Shown here piece by piece: positions 25,441-33,900 of a DNA stretch of 64,000 nucleotides. The translations under genes and the position numbers were made by a program. The stretch's first letter is position 1; each line of letters begins with the position of its first letter. This DNA is from Frankia alni ACN14a (GTDB taxonomy: Bacteria > Actinomycetota > Actinomycetes > Frankiales > Frankiaceae). Below the pieces are notes generated by a model. That model was not told where the DNA came from. It saw only the letters and a program-made list of their open reading frames with translations, and did no database searches. The DNA is taken from the NCBI RefSeq assembly GCF_000058485.1, contig NC_008278.1, positions 924,962 through 988,961 on the forward strand, read 5' to 3'.

Positions 25441-26286
25441 TCAGGCCGAGGCCGGCTGGTCCGTGCCGCCGGGGACGCGCTCGCGGAACTGCGGGGCGCG
25501 CTTCTCCCGGCGGGCGGCGACGCCTTCGTCGAAGTCGAACGCGCGCAGGCCGGCGCGCATCACCGGCACGGTCGCCGCATAGTGCGCGGCGAGTGGCGAG
25601 ACGGCGGCGTCGTCGATCATGCTGCGGATCATCGCCAGCGAGTCCGGCGAGCAGTTCAGGGCCAGGTCGCGGGCATATTCCCAGGCTGCCGGCAGCACCT
25701 CGGCGGCAGGCAGGACCCGCTGGGCGAGACCCAGCTCGCCCGCCTCGGCGCCGAGGAAGACCCGGCCGGACAGCAGCAGGTCCGCGGCGGCGCCGGCACC
25801 GATCAACCGGGGCAGCAGCCAGGCCGACGCGTACTCCGAGTACAGACCCAGCCGGGAGAACGGCAGCGACAGCTTCGCGTCGACGGCGACGAACCGAACG
25901 TCGGCGGCCAGGCTGACCGCGAACGCCAGCCCGGCCGCCGGACCGTTGATCGCCGCGATCACCGGCAGGCGCAGCGAGCGGATCATCGCGGGGCCGTTCT
26001 CCGGCGAGACGATCAGCGAGTCCCGACCCTCGACCGGGGTGTTCGCCAGCATGGCGAGGTCCGCACCGGCGGAGAACGCCCGCCCCGCTCCGGTGATGAC
26101 CACGGCCCGAACCCGAGGGTCGGCGTCGGCCCGCCGCAGCAGCGCGAACAGCCGGTCACCCATCGCCACGGTCAGCGCGTTCAGCTTGTCCGGACGGTCG
26201 AAAGTGATCGTCGCGACCTGGTCGGCCACGTCGTACCGGACCGGAGCATCGTCATGCTCCGCGGTCGTCCGGGTGTCCACCGGCAT
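25441..26286 (-). CDS. Enoyl-CoA hydratase/isomerase family protein
   Basis: 281 residues with crotonase motifs: ATITFDRPDKLNALTVAM, VVITGAGRAFSAGADLAML (first oxyanion-hole strand) and PVIAAINGPAAGLAFAVSLAADVRFVA (second). The second catalytic region reads PFSRLGLYSEYASAWLLPRLIG; the typical hydratase Glu pair is not obvious, so isomerase or another crotonase reaction is possible. ATG 26286 has a weak AGGTGG site. Cytosolic acyl-CoA metabolism is expected. Confidence 0.87.
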   Translation of the reverse strand: MPVDTRTTAEHDDAPVRYDVADQVATITFDRPDKLNALTVAMGDRLFALLRRADADPRVRAVVITGAGRAFSAGADLAMLANTPVEGRDSLIVSPENGPAMIRSLRLPVIAAINGPAAGLAFAVSLAADVRFVAVDAKLSLPFSRLGLYSEYASAWLLPRLIGAGAAADLLLSGRVFLGAEAGELGLAQRVLPAAEVLPAAWEYARDLALNCSPDSLAMIRSMIDDAAVSPLAAHYAATVPVMRAGLRAFDFDEGVAARREKRAPQFRERVPGGTDQPASA

Positions 26287-26671
26287 CGTCCACCTGCCTC
26301 TGTCGCTCCGGTCACATCTGGCTGCCGTCCCTTCATACCGCCCGCGATGTTCGCGTGCGCGCCGTCGCCGGGTCCGCGGGTCCGGCCGGCGACCTGGGAC
26401 ACGACGAGCCGGGTGCGGTCGGCCGACTGCGCGGGGTCGAGCCGGGGTGCCCGTGAAGCGGTCCCGGTCGCCGTCCGGTGTGAGATGTAGCGCCCGCGGC
26501 GCCCGAACGGGGACGGATGAACGACCGCTGACCGCCATCCGGCCACCGGCATGACACCCTGTGGGGAACCGGCCGTCGACGGGCCGGGCACACGCCGGGG
26601 GCCGGCGTCACGAGGCGACGGACGGACCGTCGCCGGCGGGCGCGACGGGACCACGGCGGGATCGAGGAGGC

Positions 26672-28267
26672 GTGGCGACCTATCTGCTCGGCCTGGGAGC
26701 CGCAGTGTGCTTCGGGGTGGCCGCCGTCATCCAGCAGCGGGTGGCCTTCCGCGCGCCCCCCGGTGACGTCCTGCGCCTGCGACTGCTGCTGTGGCTGGTG
26801 CGCCGGCCGCTGTGGGACTTCGGCGTCGCCATCGGCGCCCTGGGCAGCCTGCTGGCCGGGGCCGCGCTGACCCACGGCGCCGTCGCGCTCGTCGAACCGC
26901 TGCAGATCTGTCAGCTCCTGTTCGCCCTGCCGCTCGCCGCGTTGCTCGCGCGCCGCGTGGTGCCGCGGCGGGACTGGACGGCCGCCGCCGCGACTGCCAT
27001 CGGGCTCGCCCTGTTCGTGTACGCCGGCAACCCGGACGCGGGCGATTCCGAGGCCGCGACCTCCGGCGGTTGGGTGCTGACCGGAGTCCTCGTCGGGCTG
27101 ATCGTGTTCGGCGCGGTCTGGGGGACGCGGGGGCTCGCGGCCGTGCGGCGGGCGCCGTTGCTGGCCGGCGCCGCGGGCCTGCTGTCCGCGCTGCAGGCCG
27201 CGCTCGTCAGCGCCGCCGGCCACCTGGCGACCGCCGACGGCGTCGACGCCCTGGCCCGGTCCTGGTTGCCCTGGGCGGTCGCTTCCGTCGCAGTGATCAG
27301 CGCGTTGCTCGCGCAGAGCGCCTACGAGATGGCCCCGCTGCCCGCGTCGCTGCCGGCGTCGGTCAGCGTCGAGCCGCTTGCCGGCGTCGCCATCGGCGTG
27401 GGGCTGCTCGGCGGTGGACTGCGGTTGACCCCGCTCGCGCTCGCCGGCGAGCTGCTCGGTCTGATCGTGATGACGGTCGGCGTCCGGGCGCTGGCACGCT
27501 CGCCGCTGATCACCGGCCAACTCTCGCGGCTGGCGGCGCGGCAGGCGCAGGGCCGGCTGTCCCGGCTGGAGGAGCAGGTGCACCACGATCTGGAGCGGCT
27601 GCGCCACGACCTGCGGCGCAGCCGACAGGCCGGGTCGAGCGGCCCGGCGGTGCGGCGCCTGCGCCGACGCCTGCAACGCGACCTGGACCGCATCGGCGAG
27701 GAGCTCGCGAGCCTCGCCGACGAACGGGACCGCTTCGAGGAACAGCTCCGGCCGCGGCGGCCGGCGCGGGCGGTCGCCGCGGTCCAGGCCGTGCGCCCCG
27801 ATTCCCACCGGCGGCGCCCGATGCCGCGCGCCGCCGGTGCTCCCGGTGCCGCCGGTCCGGCCGGCGCCGGTGTGGTCTGGGCCGGCGCCGCCGCCGCCCG
27901 GACAGACCTCGCCGCCCGGACAGACCTCGCCGCCCGGACAGACTTCGACGCCCGGTCAGACCTCGACGGCCGGGTCGTGAGCGCCGGTGCCCACGTGCCG
28001 ATGCCGGGTGGGCTTCCGGCCGATTCGACCGTGCCGGCGTCCGCGCCGGTATCGGTGCCGGCGCCGGTGCCGCGAGACGTGCTCGGCGGCGACGCGGTGC
28101 CCGCCGCGGGACTGATCGCGGCGCGGCGCGAGCTCGACGCGAGAGCTGAGGAACTGCGCCGCCAGGCCGACCGGTTGCGCCGCGCCACCCGCCGGATCCT
28201 CGCCGCCGACGCCGGTGGCCGGAGCCCCGACCGGCCGCGTCGTCGTCTGCAGGGAGCGCGCCGCTAG
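26672..28267 (+). CDS. DMT-superfamily-like membrane protein with coiled-coil tail
   Basis: About 531 residues. The first ~290 hold about ten hydrophobic helices in the EamA/DMT layout (YLLGLGAAVCFGVAAVIQQR at the start, VEPLAGVAIGVGLLGGG near helix 9), as in actinobacterial DMT proteins of unknown substrate. A charged tail follows, with heptad-like Leu/Arg runs (residues ~300-390 and the last 45) and a repeat-containing linker. GTG 26672 is the most likely start; AGGAGG is only 1 base away, so the exact start is doubtful. Its TAG overlaps the TAG of the convergent reductase gene in CTAG. Confidence 0.8.
   Translation: MATYLLGLGAAVCFGVAAVIQQRVAFRAPPGDVLRLRLLLWLVRRPLWDFGVAIGALGSLLAGAALTHGAVALVEPLQICQLLFALPLAALLARRVVPRRDWTAAAATAIGLALFVYAGNPDAGDSEAATSGGWVLTGVLVGLIVFGAVWGTRGLAAVRRAPLLAGAAGLLSALQAALVSAAGHLATADGVDALARSWLPWAVASVAVISALLAQSAYEMAPLPASLPASVSVEPLAGVAIGVGLLGGGLRLTPLALAGELLGLIVMTVGVRALARSPLITGQLSRLAARQAQGRLSRLEEQVHHDLERLRHDLRRSRQAGSSGPAVRRLRRRLQRDLDRIGEELASLADERDRFEEQLRPRRPARAVAAVQAVRPDSHRRRPMPRAAGAPGAAGPAGAGVVWAGAAAARTDLAARTDLAARTDFDARSDLDGRVVSAGAHVPMPGGLPADSTVPASAPVSVPAPVPRDVLGGDAVPAAGLIAARRELDARAEELRRQADRLRRATRRILAADAGGRSPDRPRRRLQGARR
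27896..27968 (+). repeat. 21-bp in-frame tandem repeat in the DMT-like gene
   Basis: Between three and four copies of a 21-base unit beginning GCCCGGACAGACCTCGCC, encoding ARTDLA repeats in the cytoplasmic linker. Confidence 0.8.
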
Positions 28268-28896
28268 CGGGCGCCGGTGACGCGGTGGTGCAGGTGCACG
28301 ACGCCGCCGGCGAACCTGTGCTGCCCGAGCAGCTCCAGCCGCACCCGGACGCCCTCCGGCAGCGCGCGCACCCCTGCGCCGACCACGACCGGTGTGAGGA
28401 ACAGGTGACACTCGTCGACCAGGCCGGCCCGGATGGCGTGGCCGGCGAGGGTGGGCCCGCCGATGGAGACGTCGCCCTCGGCCGACGCGACCAGCCGGCG
28501 GATGGCGTCCGGGTCGAATCTCCGCTCGATCCGGGTGCGCGACGTGGAGGGGCCGTCGAGGGTCGTCGAGTACACCACCTTGTCGGCCGCCTGCCAGATC
28601 CGCGCGTAGTCCAGCATGACCGGACGCCTGTCGCCACCGGTGGGCCTCCGATCGCCGTCGGCGGGCCGGGCGTCGGTGGGCCGGGCGTCGGTGGGCCGGG
28701 CGTCGGTGGGCATCGTCTCCCAGGCCGCCATCACCTCGTACAGGCGGCGCCCGTACAGGTAGGTGCCGATCGTCCGCTCCAGGTCGTTGACGAAGGCGTG
28801 CACCTCCTCGTCGGGTACCGCCCAGTCGAAGCGGCCCTCGGCGTCGACCACGTAGCCGTCGAGCGACGTGATCGCCGAGTAGATCAACCTGCCCAT
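28264..28896 (-). CDS. RibD C-terminal/DHFR-like reductase
   Basis: About 210 residues of the dihydrofolate-reductase fold: GRLIYSAITSLDGYVVDAEGRFDWAVPDEEVHAFVNDLER, TYLYGRRLYEVM, then KVVYSTTLDGP, DVSIGGPTLAGHAIRAGLVDECHLFLTPVVVGAG. Such YyaP/YwjB-type proteins are NADPH reductases of unknown substrate. An insertion of about 30 residues made of PTDAR and DRRPTGG repeats interrupts the usual loop before VMLDYARIW. The start overlaps the stop of the upstream phosphodiesterase gene (ATGATG), with GGGAG upstream of both ATGs; I chose the second by spacing. Confidence 0.86.
   Translation of the reverse strand: MGRLIYSAITSLDGYVVDAEGRFDWAVPDEEVHAFVNDLERTIGTYLYGRRLYEVMAAWETMPTDARPTDARPTDARPADGDRRPTGGDRRPVMLDYARIWQAADKVVYSTTLDGPSTSRTRIERRFDPDAIRRLVASAEGDVSIGGPTLAGHAIRAGLVDECHLFLTPVVVGAGVRALPEGVRVRLELLGQHRFAGGVVHLHHRVTGAR
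28664..28712 (-). repeat. 15-bp in-frame tandem repeat
   Basis: Three copies of a GGGCCGGGCGTCGGT unit (plus strand) encoding PTDAR on the minus strand, forming the insertion in the reductase. Confidence 0.8.
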
Positions 28897-29477
28897 CATG
28901 CGCTCCCTCGGTTCACCCGACCGGTCGGCAGCGGGTGCAGGACGACGTCGTCGAGGCGACCTCGGACGACCATCGCGGTCATATAGGTGGGCGCGGGCTG
29001 GCGGCGACGGTCGGTGGGGGAGCCGGGATTGAGCAGGCGCAGTGGGCTCGCCACCGTCGACGGCGTCCGTGCCCCCGGGCCGCCCGCACCCGCCGGCCCG
29101 GGGGAGCGCTCGACCGTCGAGTCCCACGGCACGTGCGAATGACCGAAGACCAGCACGTCGGCGTCGGGGTAGGCGGCGGCCATCCGACGTTCCCGTCCCC
29201 GGGCCGGGCCGGTCTCGTGGACGACCACGAAGCGCAGCCCCCCGAGCGTGGCCCGGGCGATCTCCGGCAGGACCGCGCGGACGTCCGGGCCGTCGTTGTT
29301 GCCGTAGCAGCCGATCAGCCGCCCCGCCCGCGCCGCGAGCTCGTCGACGGCGTCCCGGCTGATCCAGTCGCCGGCGTGCAGCACGACGTCCGCCTCCTCG
29401 ACCGCCGTCCAGATCTCGGCGGGCAGCGCGCGTGCCCGCGTCGGAAGATGCGTGTCGGACAGCATGACCAGCCGCAT
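28896..29477 (-). CDS. YfcE/MJ0936-type metallophosphoesterase
   Basis: 193 residues. Calcineurin-like metal motifs in order: MLSDTHLP (D-x-H), LHAGDWIS (GD), GNNDGPD (GNxD), VVVHE (GH equivalent) and VFGHSHVPWD (GHxH). The family hydrolyses phosphodiesters such as cyclic nucleotides or small phosphate esters with Mn/Ni. Its TGA overlaps the ATG of the downstream reductase gene, so the pair is co-translated. The ATG at 29477 fits the domain start; the upstream frame lacks a ribosome site. Confidence 0.88.
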   Translation of the reverse strand: MRLVMLSDTHLPTRARALPAEIWTAVEEADVVLHAGDWISRDAVDELAARAGRLIGCYGNNDGPDVRAVLPEIARATLGGLRFVVVHETGPARGRERRMAAAYPDADVLVFGHSHVPWDSTVERSPGPAGAGGPGARTPSTVASPLRLLNPGSPTDRRRQPAPTYMTAMVVRGRLDDVVLHPLPTGRVNRGSA

Positions 29478-29556
29478 CCGGCCAGTATCCGATGCAGCGT
29501 CGGAGCCGGCCGGGTGACCCCGTCGCCGGGCGGCCGGTTGGAGACCGGGTGACGGG

Positions 29557-30945
29557 ATGAGGCGTGCGGCCGTGACCGGCGGGAACAGCCCGTCGCGGCG
29601 TCGGAACCTGAGCCGCGCTCGGGTCGCTACCATGATCGCGCTGTTCGTTCTGGCTCTGGTGTTCGCGAGCTGGGCACCGCGGGTGCCACAGATCAAGACC
29701 GACCTGCGCCTCGGCGACGGACGGCTCGGGTTGGCCCTGCTCGGCGCGCCGGTCGGTGCCGTCCTGACACTGTGGCTCGTCGGCATCGCGGTGGCCCGCT
29801 TCGGCAGCGTCCGGGTGGTGCGCGCGGCCCTGCCCAGCTACTGCGCCGTCGGATCGTTGTTTCCGCTGGTGGGCGGTCAGTGGTCGCTGTTCGCGCTGCT
29901 TTTTCTGTGGGGCGCCACCAGCAGCGGCCTCGACATCGCCGCGAATGCCCAGGCCATCGGGATCGAGCGCGGGTACGGTCGGCCGATCATGGCCACGGCG
30001 CACGCGGCGTGGACGGCCGGCGCGCTCAGTGGAGCCGGGATCGGCACCGCCGCCGCGGCGCTGGCGGTGCCCGTCGGCGCCCAGTTCGCCACGCTCGGCG
30101 CGGCCGGCCTGGCCGTCGCCCTACCGGCCACCTGGTGGATGCTGCCGGACCTGGCGGGGCCGGTCGCCGAACCGTCCGGCGAGCGGTCGGGGGCGCGGCC
30201 CGCTGCCGACCAGTCGGTGCCGGCGCGGGTGGCGGCAGGGGCGGCGGCGGCAGGGGCGGCCGCGGCGACCGAGCGGTCGCGCGTACGGCGCGGCCGCCGG
30301 TGGTCGGGGCGGTTCGCCGCGCTGTGCGCAGTCTCGTTCGGAAGCTTCCTGTGCGAGGGGGTGGCCGCGGACTGGAGCGCCGTCTACCTTGCCGAGGTGA
30401 CGGGCGCGGCCGCCGGGGTCGCCGGGGCGGGCTTCGTGGCGTTCACGGTGTGCATGTTCGCCGTCCGCCTGGTCGGCGATCGCGCGATGGCGCGCTACGG
30501 GCCACCGCGGACGGTGCGAGCCTTCACCGCGGTCGCGGGCGTGGGGTTCACGGGCGCGCTCGCGGTCGGCGCCCTGCCGTTCGGCTCCGCCGCCGGGGTG
30601 ATCGGGTTCGGCGCCCTGGGCATCGGCACCGCCTGCGTGGCGCCGGCGGTGTTCTCCACCGCCGGCCGGCTCGGCGAGTCGGCGGGAACCTCGATCGCCG
30701 TGGTCAGCACGGTGGGCTACGCCGGCTGGCTGACCGGACCGCCCGTCGTGGGCGGGCTCGCCGAACTCGTCGGCCTCCACCGTGCCCTGACGGTCGTGCT
30801 CCTCCTGCTCGCGACGATCATCGTCTTCGCGCCCGCGCTGCGCGCCCCCCGTGCCGACTCCGCAACGGACGGGCGAGTCTCCGCCCCGCCGGCGACCGAC
30901 ATCGCCCCGCCGGCGACCGACATCGGCGGGCCGGCGACCCCGTGA
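29557..30945 (+). CDS. Major facilitator superfamily transporter
   Basis: 462 residues, about twelve hydrophobic helices split by a long basic/Ala-rich loop near residue 210-250 (TERSRVRRGRR). FASWAPRVPQIKTDLRLGDGRLGLALLG near the N-terminus and ADWSAVYLAEVTGAAAG after the loop resemble the YbjJ/FucP-like MFS group common in actinomycetes. The substrate is not predictable. The C-terminus has PPATDI repeats. The gene is convergent with the BTAD/LysM gene, with 12 bases between their stops. Confidence 0.88.
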   Translation: MRRAAVTGGNSPSRRRNLSRARVATMIALFVLALVFASWAPRVPQIKTDLRLGDGRLGLALLGAPVGAVLTLWLVGIAVARFGSVRVVRAALPSYCAVGSLFPLVGGQWSLFALLFLWGATSSGLDIAANAQAIGIERGYGRPIMATAHAAWTAGALSGAGIGTAAAALAVPVGAQFATLGAAGLAVALPATWWMLPDLAGPVAEPSGERSGARPAADQSVPARVAAGAAAAGAAAATERSRVRRGRRWSGRFAALCAVSFGSFLCEGVAADWSAVYLAEVTGAAAGVAGAGFVAFTVCMFAVRLVGDRAMARYGPPRTVRAFTAVAGVGFTGALAVGALPFGSAAGVIGFGALGIGTACVAPAVFSTAGRLGESAGTSIAVVSTVGYAGWLTGPPVVGGLAELVGLHRALTVVLLLLATIIVFAPALRAPRADSATDGRVSAPPATDIAPPATDIGGPATP

Positions 30946-30957
30946 GCCGCCCGCGCC

Positions 30958-33900
30958 TTACTTCCGCGCACGCCTGAACCCGGGCAGCAACGTCTGGACC
31001 AGAGCGTCCGTCTCGGCCTCGGCCCGGCCTCCCCGGCGGCCTCCACCGGCACCGATGGTCCGATACATCTCCGTGGTCACCGCCTCCAGAGTGCGGCGAT
31101 CGCCTCGGGCCGACACGGTGCGCAGCAGGTCGCGCCACAGCGCCTCGGACGCGGGCACCGCCCGCAGGCCGGTGCGGCAGGCGGCCATGGCCGTCATCGT
31201 GTCTCCGAAGCCCAGGGTGAGCTCGGCGAGGCGGTGGGCCACGTCGACGACGCCGGCCCGGGTGCTGCGCGCGATGGGGCCGGTGGTCGCCCACCGGTAC
31301 CGGCCGGTGGGCAGGTTCGTCCACAGCGGCCCGCTGACCATCCGCAGAGCCGTCGTCAGGTCCGCCTCGGTGTCGCCTCCGGGCATGCCCGCCCGATGGG
31401 TGTAGGCGACGAACAGCTCCCAGTCGCAGCGCACGTCCGAACTCAGTCGCCACCGGCCCTGCGGATCGACGGACAGCCGGGGCCGTCCCTCGACGTCGGC
31501 TCCCAGCCAGCGGCGGGCCTCTCCCAGCGCCGCGTCCACGGCATCGTCGTCGGCCTCGGCGTCGGCGGGCCAGATCTCCTCGGCGAGCAGCCGGCGGTGC
31601 GCGCCCTCACGGTGCAGCGCGAGGTACACGGCAATTTCGGTGAGCAGATCGAGGTCGTCCGTCGGTTGCCGTCCGGGCCCCTCGACGGTGGGCACCCCCA
31701 GGACGCGGACCTGTGCCTCCCCCGTGGCCATCGGCTCGTCGGGGCGCGACTCGCGCACGGGTCGTAGTCCGGTGGCCGATGGCGGTTCTGGCGCTGCGGT
31801 CGCCGGCCCTGCGGTCGCCGGCCCTGCGGTCGCCGGCCCTGCGGTCGCCGGCCCTGCTGACGCCGGCCCCGCCGACGGCGGCCCCACTGACGGTGGGGCT
31901 GTCCCCGGCGACGGCGGGACCGGACCGGCTTGCCACGTGCGGCCGCGCGGAGTGGTCGTTTCCCCGTCGGAATAGCTGACCGGCGGCTGCGGGCGCGCGA
32001 TCTGCCCGGACGGCGGCCCGGAGTGTTCCGGCGGTGCCGAGGATGGCTCCCGGGGCGGCGCGGCGGTGGGATACCGCCCGCTCGGCCTCTCGTTGGGCGG
32101 TGGAATCGGCGGGCGCGGTGGGGGCGCCGCAGGCGGCGAGGGAGTTGGGCGTGGCGGGGTTGGTACCCGCTCGGGGGGTATCGAGGACCGGGTGGACCCG
32201 AGCGGAGTCCCGGGCATCGCGGTGGCCGGGGCTGGCGCCGCGGGCTGCGGCACGGAGGCGGGCAACGCAGTGGCAGTCGGCGCTGTTCCGGGCGGCGGAC
32301 TCGCACCCGGGACTGTCGCGGCCGGTGGTGGTGGTGGTGGTGGTGGTGGTGGAGACGGCGTCGCGGCGCCAGCGGTTTGGGCTCCCCGGGCCGCCGGAGC
32401 CTGGGGCTGGGCTTGGGCCGCACGGTTGGCCCGCATCCGCGGGGTCTCGAAGTAGAGCACCGGGGGCACCCGGGGAATGTCGGTGGGCCGGATCAGCGGA
32501 CTGCTCGGATGGGACAGCAGCATGGCGTCGGTGTCGTGCGGGCCGGCGTCCCCGGGTGCTGCCAGGAACGGCGTGGGCGCCGGGGCGGATGGCGTTACCC
32601 TTCCGGGCGCGGGCTCAGCGTCGGAGGCTGCGGAGTGTGGCGACGCCGCCCGTTCGGGCGACGCCGGACCACCGGGAGAGATGAGGGGAACAGGCGGCGG
32701 CCCGAGCGGCGCCCGGCGACCGTTCGCCGGGGGCCGGGTGAGATCCTCGTCCGCCGACGCCGGAGCGGAAGCCTGCGAGCCGGTCGCGGGTGGGATCGCC
32801 GCGAGTGGCGGCGTCCACGGCAGGACGCCGGGAACCGAGTCGGCTCGAGCCGGCGGTCGCGTGATCTCGTCGTCCGGAGTGGGTTGCGCCGGCGCGGGCA
32901 CCGCCTCGCCCGGGTCTGCCTGCGCCGCCCCGACGGCGCGGGCAGGATCGGTCATCGCCGGTGGTGGCAGGGGTGGCGGCGCCGGCGGGGCCGCGATGGA
33001 CGAGGCGGGCGCAGGCGTGGCCTGCGGCGGCGGTTCGTCCTCGGCAGGTCCGGCGGGAGCCGGAACGGTCGCCGCGTCGGCCGCGCGGAACAGGGCCGCG
33101 ATCGCCCGGCATTCGGGCCCGGAGATGGACTGCGCCCACACCTCGACACCCAGCACGCCCAGCGACATCCGGCGGTCCGGTCCGACCGTGAACCGCCACC
33201 GGGCGGCCGGGGAGTCGCCCACCGTGAGGACGCCCACCGCATGCCGGCGTCCCTGCGCCATTCTCGCCAGCCGAGCGATGTCGGCCTCGGCCGGCGGCTC
33301 CGCGAGGACGAGCAGGTCCGGGGCCAGGGCCCCCGGATTGCCGGCGATCCGCTGGCCCGCTTCGAGGGGAAAGTCGTCACCGTAGGCTCCGACGTCGAGG
33401 ACCGCGTCCTCGTCGTCGGGACCGGACAGTTCGTCGAGGGCCTCCGCGACGCTGACCGCGGTCCACAGCCGTTCCGGGGCGATCGTCAGCAGCTCGTCGA
33501 GGTCGTCGTCGGCGGGAAAACCGATCAGGCAGACCCGCAGGTCATCCGACCAGACGTTGGTGGCCAGCTCGAGCGCGACGGCGATCACCACCTGCATCGC
33601 GATGACGCGGTCGCCGAGGAGGCTGATCACACCGGGTGCGCCCTCGAGGTCGACGAGAATGCGCGACCCGGCGTCGTCATGGCCGAAGCTGACCAGTGCC
33701 GGGAACGGCGCGGGCACCCCAAGGACCGGCTGGGCGAAGGAGCCGTCCCCCGACACCGCCAGAAGTTCCGGAGTGCGCTCGATCCACCAGGATCCGGGAA
33801 CCTCACCGACCGCCCAGGGTGGCGGTGGCGGCTCCTCCTGCGCCGGCGCCATGTGCAGGATCAGCGCATCCTCGGTGAGGATGGCCGCGTAGACCGCGGG

